DNA from: Amycolatopsis dendrobii
Lineage (GTDB): Bacteria; Actinomycetota; Actinomycetes; Mycobacteriales; Pseudonocardiaceae
Assembly (NCBI RefSeq): GCF_014145675.1
Contig: NZ_JACGZW010000005.1
Coordinates: 186,001-250,000, forward strand
DNA: 64,000 nt
Direction of reading: 5' to 3'
The translations under genes and the position numbers were made by a program. The notes beneath the pieces are model-generated. The model was given only the letters and a program-made list of their open reading frames with translations, had not been told where the DNA came from and ran no database searches. Positions 50,782 to 60,758 of this stretch are shown here, piece by piece (the first letter of the stretch is position 1; the number at the start of each line of letters is the position of its first letter).

Positions 50782-51702
50782 ATGTCCGCTCTCCTCTCCC
50801 GCCGGACCGCGCTGCTCGCCGCCGGCACGGTTCCGCTGCTCGCCTCTTGCAGCGGCGGGACCACCCGAACCGCGGGCAATCCCGCGTACGCCACGCTCGA
50901 CCAGTCCGACGCCGTCGCACGCGGTCCGGTCGGCGCCGACCTGCCGGAAACGCCTACGCTGCGCCGGATCCGCGGCCAAGGCGTGCTGCGGCAATCCGGT
51001 TCGGTGACCACGCCCGGGTTCGGCATGATGAACCCGGCGACCGGCAAGATCACCGGCTTCGACATCGGGATCGCCCAGTTGCTGGCCAAGTATCTGCTCG
51101 GCACGCCCGAGGTGGACACCATCACCGGCGGCGCCGACACGCGCGAAGCGATCCTGCAGAACCGATCCGTCGATGTCGCCGTCTGTACTTACACGATCAG
51201 CAAAAGCCGGGCGCGGCTCGTTTCCTTCGCCGGGCCGTATTACGTCGCGCGCTCCGGCGTCGTCGTCGGCGCGGACGGTCCGCAGATCACTGCCGTGCGC
51301 GATCTCGCCGGGAAAGACGTCGCGGTGCAGCCGGGCGCGGCGCAGGAAGCGCTGAGGAAGGCGTGTCCGCAGGCACGCGCGGTGGTGTTCGAGGAATCGA
51401 GCCAGTGCGCCGCCGCGGTCCGGCAAGGCCGGGTTCAAGCCTGGTCGGCGAACACCGCGATCCTGCTCGGCAAAGCGGCGGTCGACGCGCGGCTGCGGAT
51501 GACGCCCGCGACGTACGGCAGCAGCCCGTTCGGCATCGGGCTGCCGAAGGACGATCCGGCGTTCAAGCAGATCGTCGTCGAGTTCCTGCGGCGCATCGCC
51601 GCCGACGGGAGCTGGCGGCGGCTGTGGGAGCAGACCGTCGGCCCGCTCGTGTCCGGTCCCGCCCCCGAGCCGCCCGCGCCCGGCTCCGTCCCCGGCTCCT
51701 GA
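50782..51702 (+). CDS. Amino-acid-type ABC transporter substrate-binding lipoprotein
   Basis: 306 aa. The ATG follows TGGAGG. The signal peptide has RR at 7-8 and a lipobox PLLASC with Cys23. It is a type II periplasmic-binding fold (SBP family 3): GFDIGIAQLLAKYLLG, REAILQNRSVDVAVCTYTIS and GIGLPKDDPAFKQIV. It captures the substrate outside the membrane. A Pro-rich tail ends the protein. Confidence 0.92.
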   Translation: MSALLSRRTALLAAGTVPLLASCSGGTTRTAGNPAYATLDQSDAVARGPVGADLPETPTLRRIRGQGVLRQSGSVTTPGFGMMNPATGKITGFDIGIAQLLAKYLLGTPEVDTITGGADTREAILQNRSVDVAVCTYTISKSRARLVSFAGPYYVARSGVVVGADGPQITAVRDLAGKDVAVQPGAAQEALRKACPQARAVVFEESSQCAAAVRQGRVQAWSANTAILLGKAAVDARLRMTPATYGSSPFGIGLPKDDPAFKQIVVEFLRRIAADGSWRRLWEQTVGPLVSGPAPEPPAPGSVPGS

Positions 51703-51715
51703 AGGGAGACCACCC

Positions 51716-52354
51716 GTGCTTTCCGGTCACGCCGGGGAAATCCTCGGCGGTTTCACCACCACTTTGCTGCTCACCGCGTGCGCCTTCCCGCTCGCGCTCG
51801 TCCTCGGCTGCGTCGTCGCGATCTGCCGGATCAGCCCGGTGCGGCCGCTGCGCGCCGCCGGTCGGCTGTATGTCGACCTCGTCCGCAACTCGCCGTTGCT
51901 GCTGATCGCCGTCCTGCTCATCTTCGGGCTGCCCGACGCGGGCGTGCTGATTCCGTTGTTCTGGTGTCTCGTGCTCGCGTTGGGCATCTACTTCGGCGCG
52001 TACGTCTGCGAAACCATCCGTTCCGGCATTCGCGCGGTGGATCGCGGGCAGGTCGAGGCGGCCAGGGCGATCGGGCTGCCGTTCCGCCGGGTCGTGCTCG
52101 ACGTCCTGCTGCCGCAAGCGTTCCGCGCGATGGTGCAGCCGCTCGGCACGATCCTGATCAACACCGCGCTCGGCTCGGCGCTCGGCGCGGCCGTCGGCGT
52201 GGACGAACTGACGCTCGAAACCCGTTCCTTCAACCTCGAGACCGCCGAACCGATCCTGGCCTTCGCCGTCGCGGCCTGCGGTTATCTCGTGATCAACCTG
52301 GCGGTCAGCGGGGTCGTGCGGCTCGTCGAGCGAAAGGTCCGGGTGCTCCGGTGA
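51716..52354 (+). CDS. Amino acid ABC transporter permease (first)
   Basis: 212 aa. The GTG follows AAGGGAG. About five membrane helices. The inner-membrane EAA-like loop is GQVEAARAIGLPFRRVVLDVLLPQAFRAMV, the site that contacts the ATPase. GluC/GlnP family. The next gene overlaps by GTGA. Confidence 0.92.
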   Translation: MLSGHAGEILGGFTTTLLLTACAFPLALVLGCVVAICRISPVRPLRAAGRLYVDLVRNSPLLLIAVLLIFGLPDAGVLIPLFWCLVLALGIYFGAYVCETIRSGIRAVDRGQVEAARAIGLPFRRVVLDVLLPQAFRAMVQPLGTILINTALGSALGAAVGVDELTLETRSFNLETAEPILAFAVAACGYLVINLAVSGVVRLVERKVRVLR

Positions 52355-53163
52355 ACGACGACATCCTCTTCGACGCGCTCGGCCCGAAAGCCAAGGCCCG
52401 GCTGCGCACCGTTTCGATCCTGTGCGGACTCGTCCTGCTCGGGCTGCTGACCCTCGTCCTCGTCCGGCTCGGCGCCTCCGGCCAGCTCGACCCGGCCCGC
52501 TGGGCGATCCTGGCCGACGGCGCGATGCTGCGGTTCCTCTTGCGGGGCTTGGCGATGACGCTGCTGGCCGGCCTCGTGTCCACCGTGCTGTCGGTCGTGA
52601 CCGGCGTGCTGCTCGCGCTCGGCCGGTTGAGCCGCAAGCGGTGGCTGAGCTGGCCGTCCGCCGGGACGATCGAGTTCTTCCGCGCGATGCCGCTGCTGCT
52701 GATCCTGTTCTTCTTCATGTTCGGGCTGCCGATCCTCGGCGTCCGGGTGCCGATCTTCTGGCAGCTGGTGCTGGCGATCGTCGCGCACGCCGGGGCGATC
52801 TTCGCCGAGATCGTGCGCGCCGGGATCCTCGCTGTCGGCCGCGGCCAGAGCGAGGCCGGGCACGCGATCGGCTTGCGGCACTGGGAGGTCATGACGTTCG
52901 TCGTGCTCCCGCAAGCGGCCCGCGCGCTCGCGCCCGCGCTGATCAGCCAGACCGTGCGGGTGATCAAGGAGTCCAGCCTCGGCTACGTCGTCGGCATCGC
53001 CGAACTGCTCAGCAACGGCAAGGTGCTCGGCGAGTTCAGCGGCGACTTCATCCAGGCCTACGTCGGGGCCGGGCTGCTCTACATCGTCGTCAACATCGCC
53101 CTCTCGCGGGTCGCCGAACGGCTCGCGAACCGCAAGAAAACACTCGTCCGGGAGCCTTCGTGA
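52351..53163 (+). CDS. Amino acid ABC transporter permease (second)
   Basis: 270 aa. The GTG overlaps the upstream stop. Extra N-terminal helix, then five helices; the EAA loop is GQSEAGHAIGLRHWEVMTFVVLPQAARALAPAL. The GluD-type partner of the first permease. The gene for the serine hydrolase overlaps its stop, again by GTGA. Confidence 0.92.
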   Translation: MNDDILFDALGPKAKARLRTVSILCGLVLLGLLTLVLVRLGASGQLDPARWAILADGAMLRFLLRGLAMTLLAGLVSTVLSVVTGVLLALGRLSRKRWLSWPSAGTIEFFRAMPLLLILFFFMFGLPILGVRVPIFWQLVLAIVAHAGAIFAEIVRAGILAVGRGQSEAGHAIGLRHWEVMTFVVLPQAARALAPALISQTVRVIKESSLGYVVGIAELLSNGKVLGEFSGDFIQAYVGAGLLYIVVNIALSRVAERLANRKKTLVREPS

Positions 53164-54635
53164 CCTCTGCTTTCCCTTCCGCCGCCCCGTCCGGCGCGGG
53201 CCTCGACGCCCGACGCGTGCGCGGCTTCCTGCACCGGCTGACCGCCGACGGGATCTCGCTCGACAGCCTGCTCGTCTACCGGTCGGGCAAGCTGGCTTTC
53301 GAACACTACTGGTGGCCGTACCGCGCCGACCGTCCACACACGACACATTCGGCGACGAAGTCCTTTGTCGGCACCGCGCTCGGCCTCGCTCTCGACGAGG
53401 GCTTGCTGCGGCTGGACGACCGTCTGGTTTCGTTCTTCCCGGAACTCGTGCCGTCCGACGCGTCGGAGCACCTGCGCGCGATCACCGTCGAAGACCTGCT
53501 GACCATGCGGACCGGCCACCGCGTCGGCCTGTCCGGCAAGACCTGGCGGCTGCTGAAGACCAGCTGGGTGCGGGAATACCTGCGCACCCCCGTGGACCTT
53601 CCGCCGGGCAAGGCGTTCACTTACTCCAGCGCGACGTCGCACATGCTGTCCGCCATCGTCCAGCGGACCTCCGGCCAATCGGTCTTCGATTACCTTCAGC
53701 CGCGGCTATTCGAGCCGCTCGGTTTCGCCGGGCACAGCTGGGACACCGACCCCGAAGGCATCTGCTCCGGCGGGAACGGGTTGAGCCTGCGCAGCATCGA
53801 CTTCCTGAAGTGGGGCGTGCTGCACCTGCACGACGGCCTCTGGCAGGGCGACCGGATCCTGCCCGCCGGATGGGTGCGCGAGGCCACCGCGTGGCACGTT
53901 CAGAACGCCGACGCCGGAAGCTGGAACGGTGCCGAGTTCGTCCCCGTTTCCTCCACCGACGCGGACGAGCGCCCCGAGGGTTACGGATACCAGCTGTGGC
54001 TCGACGCCGACGGCGGATACCGGGCGTCCGGGATGTTCGGCCAGGACGTCTTCGTACTCCCCCAGCACGACGCGGTAGTCGTCACGACCGGGAGCATCAC
54101 GCACGGCAAGCACCGGCTGTTGTCCGGTCTGGTGCACGACCTGCTGGTGCCCGCTTTCTCCGGTGCGCCTTCCCCGGCAGCTGATGCTGCGCTGGCCGCC
54201 GAACTCACGGTTGCCGCTCCCGCGCTTTCGCCGGCCACCGTTGAGCTGAACGGCCGGCGGTACGAGTGCGAGTCCAATGCGGACGAAATCTCGGCGATCT
54301 CGTTCACTGCGGACGACGACGTGCTGGTCGTGACCTTGGAAGACGATCGCGGCCGTCATTCTGTCCGTTGTGGACTGTCCACTTGGGTCGAGTCGGACAC
54401 GAGTGTGACCACCTGGCAGCTGCACCACTCGTACCAGGCCGAATCGACGCGAGTCCTCGCTGCCGCGCAGTGGCGTTCTCCGGGCGAACTGGTGCTGGAT
54501 TGGTACTTCGTGGAGTCGCCGTTCCACGACACGGTCACCATCGAGTTCGGCGACGGCCAGTTGCGCTGGCACCGTCGGACGAATGTGAACAGCGGGCCGA
54601 CCGAGCGTCCGGTGGTCACTGCCAAGCTCGCGTAA
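53160..54635 (+). CDS. Serine hydrolase, beta-lactamase/DD-peptidase fold (COG1680 type)
   Basis: 491 aa. No signal peptide is visible, so it is probably cytosolic. The SxxK motif is HSATKSF (near residue 65); YSSATS supplies the Tyr of the YxN/S motif; a late GMFGQDVFV stands for the KTG-like strand. A second beta domain (~350-491) resembles the C-terminal lipocalin-like part of D-aminopeptidases. It is translationally coupled to an amino-acid-type importer, so it may cleave the imported peptide, amide or D-amino-acid derivative. True beta-lactamase activity is less likely. Confidence 0.88.
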   Translation: MTSAFPSAAPSGAGLDARRVRGFLHRLTADGISLDSLLVYRSGKLAFEHYWWPYRADRPHTTHSATKSFVGTALGLALDEGLLRLDDRLVSFFPELVPSDASEHLRAITVEDLLTMRTGHRVGLSGKTWRLLKTSWVREYLRTPVDLPPGKAFTYSSATSHMLSAIVQRTSGQSVFDYLQPRLFEPLGFAGHSWDTDPEGICSGGNGLSLRSIDFLKWGVLHLHDGLWQGDRILPAGWVREATAWHVQNADAGSWNGAEFVPVSSTDADERPEGYGYQLWLDADGGYRASGMFGQDVFVLPQHDAVVVTTGSITHGKHRLLSGLVHDLLVPAFSGAPSPAADAALAAELTVAAPALSPATVELNGRRYECESNADEISAISFTADDDVLVVTLEDDRGRHSVRCGLSTWVESDTSVTTWQLHHSYQAESTRVLAAAQWRSPGELVLDWYFVESPFHDTVTIEFGDGQLRWHRRTNVNSGPTERPVVTAKLA

Positions 54636-54823
54636 GCCGCCGAAGCCGGTCGGCCGCGTCCCACACCGGCAGCCCGCCGCCGGTTCGCTCAGGTGCTCCC
54701 GGGCGAACTCCGCCACCGGCCAGTTCGTGCGGCAAGCCGAGATGCCGCGCGCACTGATCCCGCCGCGGCCAAGCCGATCCGATACGAAAAGTCACTTGCT
54801 GCCCCTGATCGGACTACTTCGAG

Positions 54824-54849
54824 GTTTCGCACCCGGCCCAGTGAGGTAT
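54824..54849 (+). promoter_or_regulatory. Sigma-B/F-like promoter for the DUF1918 gene
   Basis: GTTT (54824-54827), 16 bp, AGGTAT (54844-54849), 35 nt before the ATG at 54885. Confidence 0.45.
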
Positions 54850-54884
54850 CGCTCCAGGCGACGTCACCCCGCAGAGGAGGAACC

Positions 54885-55154
54885 ATGCACGCACAGCGCG
54901 GAGATTGGCTGGTCGTGAAGGGAATCCACGTGGACGTGCCGGAGCACCGGGGCCGCATCACGGCCGTGGGCTCGCCGGACGGGGCCCTGCCGTTCACCGT
55001 CCGCTGGCTCGGCGCGGACCACGACTCGACGGTGTTCCCGGGTCCGGACGCGATCGTGCTGACCGAGGAGGAGCTGGCGGCTCAGGACGCGCGCGACCGG
55101 GAGCGGGTCGAGGGGCTGGGAGCGTTGCAGCAGCACCTCTCGGCCGGCGCGTAA
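54885..55154 (+). CDS. DUF1918 domain-containing protein
   Basis: 89 aa. The ATG follows GAGGAGG. The N-terminal SH3-like strand pattern GDWLVVKGIHVDVPEHRGRI and FTVRWLGADHDSTVFPGPDA match DUF1918. Small, cytosolic, common in actinobacteria and often stress-induced; biochemical function unknown. The preceding 249 bp (54636-54884) contain no gene. Confidence 0.88.
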   Translation: MHAQRGDWLVVKGIHVDVPEHRGRITAVGSPDGALPFTVRWLGADHDSTVFPGPDAIVLTEEELAAQDARDRERVEGLGALQQHLSAGA

Positions 55155-55212
55155 CAGTCAGCGCACGCACGGCGATCCAGACCGGGCACATTCCGTCGGT
55201 CGAAGGTCGCCT

Positions 55213-57030
55213 ATGTCGTTCTATCTGCGTACCAGGGTCAAGGTCGGCCCGCTGCGGGTGAGCATGTCGCGGGCCGGGCTTGGCGCGTCCGTCGGCGTGC
55301 CCGGGTTCCGGGTCGGCGCCGGTCCGCGCGGTGCTTACGTCACGCTCGGCGGCGGTCTGGTCAGCTATCGGGCGACAACTCGCTCGACGGCCCCGAGCGC
55401 ACCGCCGCTGCTGCCCGCGAGCGACGTCGTCATGGCCGACATCACCGGCGCGACCACCCTCGAAATGGCGGCCGCCGATTCCAGCGAGTTCGTCAGCCAG
55501 CTCAACGACGCGGCGCGGTCGATGCGTCGGTGGCCGTGGGTCCTGGTGCTCGCGCTGGCGCTCGCGGGCGCGTCGCCGTGGACGCTGCTGGCCGGGGTCC
55601 CGCTCACCGTCTGGGTGTTCCTCAAGGACCGGATCCGACGGACGGTTGTGGTGTTCTACGACGTGCAGGACGCCGGGGAAGCTCGGCGGTTCCAGGGACT
55701 GGTCGACGCGTTCGGACCAGTGCGGGAAGCGCGGCGGGCATGGCACGTCGTGGCGTCGGGCGCGTTGTCGACCACCCGTCAGCACAAGGTCAACGCCGGA
55801 GCGTCCGCGCTGGTCAAGCGGCATTCGCTGGACCGCGGCATCGGCGGCCCGCCGCATCTGTCCGCGAACATCGCCGTCCCGTCGCTCGCCACGGGCCACC
55901 GGGCGGCCTACTTCCTGCCCGACCGGGTCCTGCTGCGCGAAGGCAAGCACTACGCCGACGTCCGCTACGCGGATCTGCGGATCGAGGCGGACGTCCAGCG
56001 GTTCATCGAAAGCGGTTCGGTGCCCGGCGATTCCCGGGTCGTCGAGCACACCTGGCAGTACGTGAACGTCAAGGGCGGGCCGGACCGACGGTACAAGAAC
56101 AACCGGCGGCTCCCCGTCCTCGAATACGGATCGCTGCGGCTTTCCGGGCCGAACGGCTACCGCGCGACCTTCGACTTCTCGACCCCGCGAGCCAGCTCGG
56201 CGCTGGCGGGATCGCTGCGGGCGATGACCGCGCCCATCGCGCCGCCGGTGGCAGTGACGCCACCCGAACCCGACCGGATCCAGGTCGCGCCAGCCGCCCC
56301 GCTGACCCGGCGGCGGTTGTCAGCGGACGGGCGAATCTCGATCGTCGGCGAAGCGCATTACCAGCCGGCGCTGCGGCGTGCGGCGCGCGGAATGCCCGCG
56401 GGCGACCGCTTCGACCAGCATCTCCCGGCCGTCGCGCTCCTCGTGCCGGAACCGCGGAACCCGCACGACCTCCATGCCGTCCGCGTAGCCGCGATCCACC
56501 CCGCCGGAACGGAAACAGTCGGCTATCTGTCCCGTTCGGACGCTCGCAGCTACCAGCCCGTTCTGCGCGCGCTCGGCGATGCCGGCTACGCGGGGACCTG
56601 CCCGGCGCGGATCACCGGCGGCGGAAACGGCCGCCGCTACGGGATGTACCTGCACCTCGCGGGCCCGGACGCGCTGGAGATCGCCAACCTCGTCACCGAG
56701 GCCGATCTCTTGACGCCGGAGCGCACGGTCACCGTCACCAAGGAGGAGAACCACCAGGAAACCTTGCGGCACTACCACTCCGGCCCGCTGCGCACGATCG
56801 TCGCCGCCGAGCTCGCACCGTCCACTGTGTCCAGTGGCAAGCACAAGGGTTCCTACGCGATCGAGGTCCGGCTCGACGGCCAGCGCGTCGGCGAATTGAC
56901 CGCCGCGATGAGCGCTCGCTACCGGCATCTCGTCACCGGCGCCCCGCGCTGCGAAGCGTTCATCACCCACGGCGCGCGCGGATTCCAGCTCGAACTCCGG
57001 CTCCCGAAGGCCGATCCCGTCCCGCGGTGA
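55213..57030 (+). CDS. DUF4236-HIRAN fusion protein with membrane segments
   Basis: 605 aa. Residues ~1-50 match DUF4236 (TRVKVGPLRVSMSRAGLGAS). Hydrophobic helices at ~105-140 (WVLVLALALAGASPWTLLAG). The middle part, ~155-335, contains a PH-like strand-rich region. A HIRAN domain lies at ~378-490: ISIVGEAHYQPALRRAARG ... LLVPEPRNPHDLHAVRVA ... VGYLSRSDARSY. A further HIRAN-like segment follows near ~505-600. HIRAN domains bind DNA ends or forks in helicases such as HLTF. A membrane-tethered version suggests envelope-associated DNA sensing, which is speculative. Confidence 0.8.
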   Translation: MSFYLRTRVKVGPLRVSMSRAGLGASVGVPGFRVGAGPRGAYVTLGGGLVSYRATTRSTAPSAPPLLPASDVVMADITGATTLEMAAADSSEFVSQLNDAARSMRRWPWVLVLALALAGASPWTLLAGVPLTVWVFLKDRIRRTVVVFYDVQDAGEARRFQGLVDAFGPVREARRAWHVVASGALSTTRQHKVNAGASALVKRHSLDRGIGGPPHLSANIAVPSLATGHRAAYFLPDRVLLREGKHYADVRYADLRIEADVQRFIESGSVPGDSRVVEHTWQYVNVKGGPDRRYKNNRRLPVLEYGSLRLSGPNGYRATFDFSTPRASSALAGSLRAMTAPIAPPVAVTPPEPDRIQVAPAAPLTRRRLSADGRISIVGEAHYQPALRRAARGMPAGDRFDQHLPAVALLVPEPRNPHDLHAVRVAAIHPAGTETVGYLSRSDARSYQPVLRALGDAGYAGTCPARITGGGNGRRYGMYLHLAGPDALEIANLVTEADLLTPERTVTVTKEENHQETLRHYHSGPLRTIVAAELAPSTVSSGKHKGSYAIEVRLDGQRVGELTAAMSARYRHLVTGAPRCEAFITHGARGFQLELRLPKADPVPR

Positions 57031-57032
57031 CG

Positions 57033-59405
57033 TTATTTCCCGATCCGGTTCCCGATCCACCGCCCGGCCTCGATCAGCACCAGGCCCGCCGCCGCGCAGC
57101 TCACCGCGGTCAGCGTGTACCCGGTATTGCCCGGGTCCAGCTGGAAGATCTCCCGCGTCCACGGCAGCAGGAACATCAGCGCCGAAACCACCGCCATCGT
57201 CGCGACCAGTGCGGCCTTCCACCAGGTATACGGCCGCGCGACCACCGCCAGCACCCACAGTGCCAGTGCCATCAGCGTCATCAGCGCCGTGGTGCTCGCC
57301 TGGATCTGCGCGGCGTCGGTGGTCGCGTGGCCCGGGTGGACCAGGATGTAGGAGACGAACGACGCGGCCCCGATCACGACCCCGGCCGGGATCGCCATCC
57401 GCAGCACCCGGCCGACGAATCCGGGGCGCGCGCGGTCGTTGTTCGGAGCCAGCGAGAGCACGAACGCGGGCAGGCCGATGGTGAACCAGCCGACGATCGT
57501 CACGTGCCTCGGCAGGAACGGGTAGGGCATCGCGTCCAGGCCGATCAGCCCGGGCACGCCGACGATCAGCGCCAGCAGCACCGAGTACACGGTTTTGGTG
57601 AGGAACAGGTTCGCGACGCGTTCGATGTTGCCGATCACCCGGCGACCCTCGCCGACGACGTGCGGCAGGGTCGCGAAAGCGTTGTCCAGCAAGACGATCT
57701 GCGCGACGGACCGGGTGGCCGGGCTGCCCGCGCCCATCGCGACGCCGACGTCCGCGTCCTTCAGCGCGAGCACGTCGTTGACGCCGTCGCCGGTCATCGC
57801 GACGGTGTGGCCGCGAGCCTGCAGCGCCGCGACCATCGACCGCTTCTGCGCGGGCGTCGCGCGGCCGAACACGGCGGTCCCTTCGAGCTCGTCGGCCAGC
57901 TTGCCGGGCTCTTCGGACAGCGTCCGCGCATCGACCGGAGCCTCGCCGCCGGGCAGGGCCAGCGCGCGGGCCACGCCGCCGACCGACACCGCGTTGTCGC
58001 CCGAAATCAGTTTCACCGCAACGCCTTGGGCGGCGAAGTAGTCGAGCGTTTCGCGCGCGTCGCCGCGGATCTTCTGTTCCAGCACGGCCAGCGCCACCGG
58101 CGTGACCTTGCCCGGCCCGTCCGGCGCGTCGACCGCGTTCGCGGCCCGGCCGAGCAGCAGCACCCGCAGGCCTTGCGCGCCGATCCGTTCCGCTTCCGCG
58201 CGGTCCTCCGATTCGGCGGGCAGCAGCACGTCCGGCGCGCCGAGCACCCAGTCGCCGTGCTCGCCGAAGGCCGCTCCGCTCCACTTCCGCGCCGACGAGA
58301 ACGGCACCACGGCGGTCGGCGTCCAGTCCGGCGCGTCCGGGCAGCCCTCGGCGATCGCGACCAGGCTGGCGTTCGGCCGCGGGTCGGCGGCGGCGAGCGC
58401 GGCCAGCACGGTCTCCGGGGCCTCGCCCGCCTCGTGCAGCCGCCGCAGTTCGGACAGCCGCATCGTGTTCTCGGTGAGCGTGCCGGTCTTGTCCGCGCAG
58501 ACGACGTCCACGCGCGCCAGGCCCTCGATCGCGGGCAGCTCGTTGACCAGGCACTGCCGCCGCCCCAGCCGGATCACGCCGACCGCGAACGCGACCGACG
58601 TCAGCAGGATCAGGCCCTCCGGGACCATCGGGACGAGCGCCGCGACCATCCCGCGCAGCGCGTCGGGCAGCTGCTGCGAACCGGAAAGCTGGTTGTAGAT
58701 CGACAGCGCGCCCGCCGGGACCAGCAGGTACGTGATGACCTTCAGGATCTTGTCGATCCCGTTCCGCAGCTCCGAATCGACCAGCGTGAACCGGCCCGCC
58801 TCCTCGGCCAGCTTCGCCGCGTACGCCTCCGAGCCGACCTTCGTCGCCCGGTACGCGCCGTTCCCGGCCACCACGAAACTGCCGGACATGATCGGGTCGC
58901 CCGCGCGCTTCACCACCGGGTCCGACTCGCCGGTGAGCAGCGATTCGTCGACCTCGAGCGCGTCCGCGGACAGCACCTCGCCGTCGACCACCACCTGGTC
59001 GCCCGCGCCGACCTCGATCACGTCGTCGGCCACGACCTCCTCCGGGGCCAGCTCGCTGCTGACCCCGTCTCGGCGCACGCGCGGGCGCACCTGTCCGACG
59101 ATCGCGAGCCGGTCCAGCGTCCGCTTCGCCCGCAGCTCCTGCACGATGCCGACGACGCTGTTCGCCACGATCACCCCGGCGAACAGGCCGTCCAGCAGGT
59201 AGCCGGTGGAGAAGATGATGACCGCGAGCACCGCGAAGATCGCGTTGATCCGGGTGAAGACATTCGACCGGACGATCTCCCACGCGCTGCGGCTCGTGCG
59301 CGAGGGCACGTCGTTGGTCCGTCCCGCGGCGACCCGCTCGGCCACCTCGGCCGCGGTGAGCCCGCGCGTGCTGTCCTGCGTGAGCAGGCCGTCGTCCCCT
59401 GGCAT
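57033..59405 (-). CDS. ctpE: Cation-translocating P-type ATPase, CtpE-like
   Basis: 790 aa. The order and many segments follow mycobacterial Ctp[24 protein letters not shown] (actuator), [20 protein letters not shown] (helix 4), DKTGTLT with the phosphorylated Asp near residue 303, and [20 protein letters not shown] (hinge). CtpE has been linked to Ca2+ uptake in mycobacteria; the ion here is inferred. The N-terminus is short with no heavy-metal domain. The ATG has no clear ribosome-binding site. It is convergent with the HIRAN gene, 2 nt apart. Confidence 0.92.
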   Translation of the reverse strand: MPGDDGLLTQDSTRGLTAAEVAERVAAGRTNDVPSRTSRSAWEIVRSNVFTRINAIFAVLAVIIFSTGYLLDGLFAGVIVANSVVGIVQELRAKRTLDRLAIVGQVRPRVRRDGVSSELAPEEVVADDVIEVGAGDQVVVDGEVLSADALEVDESLLTGESDPVVKRAGDPIMSGSFVVAGNGAYRATKVGSEAYAAKLAEEAGRFTLVDSELRNGIDKILKVITYLLVPAGALSIYNQLSGSQQLPDALRGMVAALVPMVPEGLILLTSVAFAVGVIRLGRRQCLVNELPAIEGLARVDVVCADKTGTLTENTMRLSELRRLHEAGEAPETVLAALAAADPRPNASLVAIAEGCPDAPDWTPTAVVPFSSARKWSGAAFGEHGDWVLGAPDVLLPAESEDRAEAERIGAQGLRVLLLGRAANAVDAPDGPGKVTPVALAVLEQKIRGDARETLDYFAAQGVAVKLISGDNAVSVGGVARALALPGGEAPVDARTLSEEPGKLADELEGTAVFGRATPAQKRSMVAALQARGHTVAMTGDGVNDVLALKDADVGVAMGAGSPATRSVAQIVLLDNAFATLPHVVGEGRRVIGNIERVANLFLTKTVYSVLLALIVGVPGLIGLDAMPYPFLPRHVTIVGWFTIGLPAFVLSLAPNNDRARPGFVGRVLRMAIPAGVVIGAASFVSYILVHPGHATTDAAQIQASTTALMTLMALALWVLAVVARPYTWWKAALVATMAVVSALMFLLPWTREIFQLDPGNTGYTLTAVSCAAAGLVLIEAGRWIGNRIGK

Positions 59406-59489
59406 GGGTTCGACCTTACGCAGTTTCCGGGCAAACCCGTCACGCCGCCGCCCCCGGCGGGTCCACCCGTTCGGGTGACTCAGCGCAGG

Positions 59490-59963
59490 TCACCGGCCGA
59501 GGCGGGTCGCGCGGACCTCCCTCGTTTCGATCAGATCGAGGTGCACTTCGCGGCGCTTGAACCGCCATTCGCCGCCGGTCTTCGCGTAGCGGTCGAGGTA
59601 ATGCAGGTGCCACACCGCATCGGCGAATCGGCCGTCGCGCGGGCTGACGTGGTGGGCGACGCAGGTAATCCGTCCTCGTGCGCTTGCCGGGCCGTCGCCG
59701 GGGTCGAAGACGACGCCGGTGATGCCGTGCGCGGTCAACGGCACCTCTTCCAGCACGGACAAAGCGGCCACGACGCCTTCGGGACCGCGGTGCTCCCGGA
59801 CCGGGCCGAAGTCGCGTGGCGGATTCGGCAGCGCCAGCACCCCGTCACCGCCGAACAGCCGGGCGACGCCCGCGAAATCCCGCTCGTCCACGCGCGCGGC
59901 GTACCGGTGCACGAGATCGTGCAGCGCGGCCCACTCCGCCACGGGGATCACCAGTCCCGCCAC
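59490..59963 (-). CDS. SnoaL/NTF2-like protein
   Basis: 157 aa. GTG start. The cone-shaped NTF2-like fold is suggested by WAALHDLVHRYAARVDERDFAGVARLF at the N-terminus and DAVWHLHYLDRYAKTGGEWRFKRREVHL at the end. It overlaps the stop of the upstream 255-aa gene by 16 nt, so the two are coupled. Such proteins are isomerases, cyclases or dehydratases of aromatic or steroid-like substrates. Confidence 0.85.
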   Translation of the reverse strand: MAGLVIPVAEWAALHDLVHRYAARVDERDFAGVARLFGGDGVLALPNPPRDFGPVREHRGPEGVVAALSVLEEVPLTAHGITGVVFDPGDGPASARGRITCVAHHVSPRDGRFADAVWHLHYLDRYAKTGGEWRFKRREVHLDLIETREVRATRLGR

Positions 59964-60715
59964 GGAACGATCGTGCGGACCGGTCCGGACAGCAGGACCC
60001 GCTCGGCTTCAGGATGCGGCGCAGGCTCCTTCTCCCGCTCGGCGATCTCGCGGCTCGCCTCGACCGGATCCTCGTCCAGGTAGAGCAGCCGGACCCGCAG
60101 CGAACCCGGCGCGCGGTCCTCTCCGGAGCCGATGTTCAGCGTCGAGTGCCGCTGCCTGCCGAGGAAGGAGAACGTCCAGGCCCCGGCGACGCCCGGGCAG
60201 GCCAGCAGCTCGGGAATCCGGGTCCGGTCCTGCCAGGCGAACTGCGCGTGCGCCTCGCCGCCGTGTGGTTCGGCCAGTTCGGTCACGGTGACGTGCAGTC
60301 CGCGGTTCGGCCGGAACGGCAGCGCGTCCGCGGACAGCCGGACTCGCGGCGCGACGTACCCGAGTACCGGCGTGAAGAACCCCAGCAACGGCCGCTGCAC
60401 GCCCGGGATCAGCGGTCCGCGGCCCCATTGGAAGGAGTCCTCGCCGAGCTTCCGCCACTCCGCCACGCTTTGCTCGTACGGCGGGCGGAACCAGTACATC
60501 GCGAGGTAGTCGACGCCGGCCAGCTCCGGACTCGCGGTGCCGTCGCCGGTCCGCGCCCAGCGATCGCCGTGCGCGACGCCGGGCAGTCGCAGGTTCTCCG
60601 GCAGGTGATCGAGCTGGTGCCACTCGTTGTACTCGCGTTTCCGCGCCGGGTCGGCCAGTGCGACGAAGGAGAAGAACACTCGTTCGGAGAACACCGGGCC
60701 GAGCTTATGGACCAC
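59948..60715 (-). CDS. Dimeric alpha/beta-barrel-like hypothetical protein
   Basis: 255 aa from GTG at 60715 (no ribosome-binding site; GTG at V8 is an alternative). Two ferredoxin-like halves are suggested by FSFVALADPARKREYNEWHQLDHLPENL and a second strand set, LRVRLLYLDEDP. EYNEWHQLDHLPE is reminiscent of EthD/Dabb proteins that bind small aromatics. Coupled to the SnoaL-like gene, so the pair probably acts on one compound. Family not certain. Confidence 0.7.
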   Translation of the reverse strand: MVHKLGPVFSERVFFSFVALADPARKREYNEWHQLDHLPENLRLPGVAHGDRWARTGDGTASPELAGVDYLAMYWFRPPYEQSVAEWRKLGEDSFQWGRGPLIPGVQRPLLGFFTPVLGYVAPRVRLSADALPFRPNRGLHVTVTELAEPHGGEAHAQFAWQDRTRIPELLACPGVAGAWTFSFLGRQRHSTLNIGSGEDRAPGSLRVRLLYLDEDPVEASREIAEREKEPAPHPEAERVLLSGPVRTIVPWRDW

Positions 60716-60758
60716 GACAGCGCCGCGGCGGCGATCGTCCCGGCGACCGGGACGTGGT

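Noticed and set aside
55530..60083. 1517-aa rightward open frame
   Set aside because: Another frame of the HIRAN gene continuing antisense through the CtpE-like ATPase; no coherent protein.
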